NCBI GenBank assembly: GCA_964465385.1
Contig: CAYXIM010000043.1
Coordinates: 1 to 15,581 of the forward strand
Source of the DNA: JAAYBY01 sp964465385
Lineage (GTDB): Bacteria; Bacillota; Clostridia; Saccharofermentanales; UBA5734
Length of the DNA stretch: 15,581 bases
Direction of reading: 5' to 3'
Numbering within the stretch: position 1 is the first letter of the stretch; each line of letters starts with the position of its first letter. The position numbers and the translations under genes are program-made. Of the stretch, positions 15,546 to 15,581 are shown piece by piece. A model generated the notes under the pieces. It did not search any database, was not told where the DNA came from, and saw only the letters and a program-made list of their open reading frames with translations.

Positions 15546-15581
15546 TCCTACCGGACACAGAGCCGGCGGAACATGTTATAA
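15546..15581. other. short intergenic tail after nifJ, cut by the window edge
   Basis: After the nifJ stop there are 36 nt. CCGG occurs twice (15551-15554 and 15563-15566) and could pair weakly, but there is no T tract, so no terminator is called. The last eight bases TGTTATAA (15574-15581) repeat exactly the start of the extended -10 motif at 11943, which may be another promoter truncated by the window. Confidence 0.3.

Overview
The window looks like chromosomal DNA of a fermentative, anaerobic member of the Bacillota, most likely Clostridia. Evidence: a perfect CtsR operator in front of a small heat-shock gene; an NlpC/P60 and VanW cell-wall pair; AGGAGG-type ribosome binding sites with sigma-A-type promoters; and a single-chain pyruvate:ferredoxin oxidoreductase. 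The genes are moderately GC-rich, while the first 300 bases are strongly AT-rich. A run of ten Ns at 14961-14970 marks a draft or metagenome-type assembly. Species cannot be named from this sequence alone.

Layout: (1) 1-314 is an AT-rich regulatory stretch without a convincing gene. It ends in a near-consensus promoter, a CtsR box and a strong Shine-Dalgarno site for an Hsp20 chaperone (315-773), which is closed by a clear intrinsic terminator. (2) 910-3906 is a two-gene plus-strand unit for the cell envelope: a membrane-anchored SH3/NlpC-P60 hydrolase and a VanW-family protein. (3) 8214-3927 is a tight three-gene minus-strand operon: a polyprenyl-phosphate-type family-2 glycosyltransferase, a large multispanning GT-C-like membrane protein overlapping it by ATGA, and a PHP-phosphoesterase/Nudix-hydrolase fusion. 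It converges on the VanW gene at a hairpin whose loop holds the stop codon of the fusion. (4) 8400-15545 is a plus-strand central-carbon block: a phosphoglycerate kinase/triosephosphate isomerase fusion in one uninterrupted frame, cofactor-independent phosphoglycerate mutase, and, from its own extended -10 promoter, pyruvate:ferredoxin oxidoreductase.

How the parts work together: the carbon block covers triose-phosphate interconversion, the ATP-yielding kinase step, the mutase step and the final oxidation of pyruvate to acetyl-CoA with reduced ferredoxin. Glyceraldehyde-3-phosphate dehydrogenase, enolase and pyruvate kinase are not in the window. The GT2/GT-C pair fits lipid-linked sugar transfer to a surface polymer. 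The NlpC/P60 and VanW proteins fit peptidoglycan remodelling.

Most worth a second look: the PHP-Nudix fusion, the seamless PGK-TIM fusion, the CtsR box on hsp20, the nifJ promoter that contains the gpmI stop codon, and the assembly gap, which by protein logic should be 11 nt (or 3n+2) rather than 10. I found no CRISPR array, mobile element, tRNA or rRNA, and no clearly undescribed multi-gene system.
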